Of a stretch of 7,460 nt of DNA, positions 5,642 to 7,460 are shown in pieces. Origin of the DNA: Saprospirales bacterium (lineage in GTDB: Bacteria; Bacteroidota; Bacteroidia; Chitinophagales; JADJOU01); the NCBI GenBank assembly GCA_947461165.1, contig CANHJR010000052.1, forward strand, positions 1 to 7,460. The letters run 5' to 3'. The translations under genes were made by a program, and so were the position numbers. A model generated the notes under the pieces. That model was not told where the DNA came from, made no database searches, and worked only from the letters and a program-made list of their open reading frames with translations. How positions within the stretch are numbered: position 1 is the stretch's first letter; every line of letters begins with the position of its first letter.

Positions 5642-7460
5642 CTACCAAGGAATCTTAATTCTTTTTTTGATTTCGTCTACAGCTTCATTCTTTTTCTTAT
5701 TGATCTCTTCTTCGGCTCTCTTTTTGATGTCATTTATTTTGTCGTCTGCCTGCTTTTGATAGACTTGCTTCATACTGTCTGCTGTCTTCAGCGCTTGGCT
5801 TTTATAGTCTTCACCAATCTTCTTGATCGCATCTACTGCAACTGTTTTCGCATCTAATGGTTTCCCGTCGGAGAGGATTTCTGGAGCGCCTAAACTAATT
5901 TCTGGCTTTTCAAAATTGCCTTTAATATTGATATGGAGTCTTATGGTTTCGGGATTGATGTTTCCTATAAATGGTAATTTGAACTTTGAAATCAAACCGT
6001 TGACAATGGACTGGGCATTGCCCAATTTGCTAAATGGCACATCAACGGACATTTTATAATCCATGGATTTATCCAGTCCTTGAGATCCTTGCATACCGAT
6101 CGTCAGGTTGTTGGTTTTAAACTGAAACGGCTGAACGACCATTTTTCCGTTGACGAAGGTCAACTTTGTTTTGATGTTCATTACTTCCAAATGTTGCAAT
6201 TGACTAAGTTTGGTGATGCTAGCGATTTGATTGAGTGTTGGTAAGTTGACGATTTTTGCAAAAGGAATCGACATGTTGAAGTCCCCATTCAATGTACTTA
6301 AATCCGGTCCCATATCTGGTAATAACGTCATGGATAAGTCAGAATTGGAAGAAAGTGTTCCAGTTGTATATTGTAATATTGGCGCCAGTTTTTGGGCGGA
6401 CTCCATTTGATTGAAAACCGCTGTTATATCAAACGTTCGTGCTTCACACCTGACTGAAGCTGAGGGCTTCGTATGTCCAGCAGAATTATATATGGCACTC
6501 ACCTTGGCGATTCCACCCAACATTTCGGCATAGACATTGTTCAATAGGATTTTTTCTTCCTTGATGGACATCTGACCTGACATATTTTTGAGCGTCATTT
6601 TCCCATAACGAATTTCGTTGATTTTGGCTGTACCATCAAATGCTATTTTTTGACGAACATAAACGTATTCTGCATCTTTTTTCTCCTCATTTTGTACAAA
6701 CTCATTCAAATCGACGCTATTCGATACAAAATCAAGTCGTCCCGTCATCATTGCATCTTTGGACAGATAATAAGCAATAAAATTTTCCAATCGACCTTTC
6801 ATATCAAAATCAGTCTTTCCAATGACCCCATTACAATTCGTCAAATTGACAAACTGTGGTGAGAATTCCAATTTCATATTGCTTATTCTTACTGGCTTTC
6901 CCACTTTTTTTGATTCATAAATCAGAGACTGAATACTAGTGGTGCCGCTGGCTTGAATTTTATTGTAGTTTTTGGCCTGCAAATCTGACTTTCTAGCCTT
7001 GAGATCTAGAGCAATATTCATCGTACCCTCAAGCCTTTGAACATCTTCCAAGGGATAAAAATGTTTGACGTCTGCGAGGTTCAAATCCCCCTTACTATAC
7101 AATTCAAAATAAGGATCTGTCATAGGCTGTGTCAGTTTCAATCGACCTTCAAATAGATCTTTTCCAAGAAGCATGGAAAACGTAGATATATTTATTGCCA
7201 AATTGTCCAATGAGCCTCCTGGACTTAGCAAGTGCGATTTTACCTGAATATTAGTTACTTTCTTTGGCAAATTGGGATACTGAAATTCGCCATTTTTGAC
7301 ATCCAAATGGATATCCATTTTAGGATAGGTTTGATCGCGGAGTAGTCCATTTACCTGACCTTTTAGATCAAATTTTCCGCTAGCTTTGATCGATTTGAAA
7401 TTATTCTGATAGATCGCAGGTATGAGAGATAGTATATTTTTGAAATCATTGTTTTCTGTA
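5642..7460 (-). CDS. AsmA-like envelope protein, C-terminal part (start beyond window)
   Basis: The C-terminal 605 or so residues of an AsmA-family protein. The frame stays open to the right edge, so the ATG at 7318 is internal; residues before it read ASGKFDLKGQVNGLL, a motif continuous with the family. Visible features: a long beta-rich body with alternating polar and hydrophobic strands, FQYPNLPKKV (visible residues 59-68), repeated strand blocks (LGGIAKV, SNSDLSM), and the AsmA C-terminal block MDYKMSVDVPF...INIKGNFEKPEISLG. The last 63 residues (visible 543-605) are Lys/Glu-rich and predicted to be a helix or coiled coil, ending KRIKIPW. The N-terminal membrane anchor expected of the family would be off the window. 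Relatives (AsmA, YhdP, TamB) are inner-membrane-anchored periplasmic proteins implicated in lipid transport to the outer membrane; that role here is inferred. It lies upstream of the E1 gene on the same strand but is separated by 465 bases carrying a promoter, so it is probably a separate transcription unit. Confidence 0.85.
   Translation of the reverse strand, partial: TENNDFKNILSLIPAIYQNNFKSIKASGKFDLKGQVNGLLRDQTYPKMDIHLDVKNGEFQYPNLPKKVTNIQVKSHLLSPGGSLDNLAINISTFSMLLGKDLFEGRLKLTQPMTDPYFELYSKGDLNLADVKHFYPLEDVQRLEGTMNIALDLKARKSDLQAKNYNKIQASGTTSIQSLIYESKKVGKPVRISNMKLEFSPQFVNLTNCNGVIGKTDFDMKGRLENFIAYYLSKDAMMTGRLDFVSNSVDLNEFVQNEEKKDAEYVYVRQKIAFDGTAKINEIRYGKMTLKNMSGQMSIKEEKILLNNVYAEMLGGIAKVSAIYNSAGHTKPSASVRCEARTFDITAVFNQMESAQKLAPILQYTTGTLSSNSDLSMTLLPDMGPDLSTLNGDFNMSIPFAKIVNLPTLNQIASITKLSQLQHLEVMNIKTKLTFVNGKMVVQPFQFKTNNLTIGMQGSQGLDKSMDYKMSVDVPFSKLGNAQSIVNGLISKFKLPFIGNINPETIRLHINIKGNFEKPEISLGAPEILSDGKPLDAKTVAVDAIKKIGEDYKSQALKTADSMKQVYQKQADDKINDIKKRAEEEINKKKNEAVDEIKKRIKIPW

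Noticed and set aside
7316..7318. ATG as the start of the AsmA-like gene
   Set aside because: The frame remains open for 47 more codons to the window edge and those residues match AsmA-family sequence, so the gene is cut by the window.

Overview
The window looks like ordinary chromosomal DNA of a member of the Bacteroidota, with no mobile elements. Four things support this: a Bacteroidota-type -7 promoter element (TACCTTTG) just upstream of one gene, the absence of clear Shine-Dalgarno sequences before any start, a single-chain E1 alpha/beta 2-oxoacid dehydrogenase of the kind common in that phylum, and an AsmA-like protein with Bacteroidota-style motifs. Composition is moderately AT-rich (judged by eye, not computed). 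I cannot name a genus. I saw no tRNA, rRNA, CRISPR array or insertion sequence.

Layout. On the + strand, the window opens inside rodA (elongasome peptidoglycan polymerase, 5' end missing). A small SET-domain protein gene follows after 17 bases, probably in the same transcript. Three genes run on the - strand from the right edge leftwards: an AsmA-like protein (start lies beyond the window), then a 465-base non-coding gap, then a fused E1 2-oxoacid dehydrogenase, then after a 99-base gap a muropeptide ligase of the Mpl type. The mpl gene meets the SET gene head-on. Their stop codons are both written in the same palindromic CTAG, so the two convergent transcripts have no intergenic space.

Function. 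RodA polymerises lipid II into glycan strands during elongation, and Mpl reattaches recycled tripeptide to UDP-MurNAc, so the left half has a cell-wall theme on opposing strands. AsmA-like proteins act in the envelope of diderm bacteria. The E1 enzyme is central metabolism and has no E2 or E3 partner here. The SET protein is a predicted lysine methyltransferase with unknown target.

Most unusual items: (1) the Mpl protein carries an extra C-terminal membrane domain of about 140 residues, resembling DUF4870/Tic20-like proteins, which looks like a gene fusion; (2) a eukaryote-like SET protein is coupled to rodA; (3) the E1 upstream region has a perfect 8-2-8 palindrome that could be an operator; (4) a tandem repeat sits just ahead of mpl. 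I did not find a convincing new multi-gene defence or mobile system.
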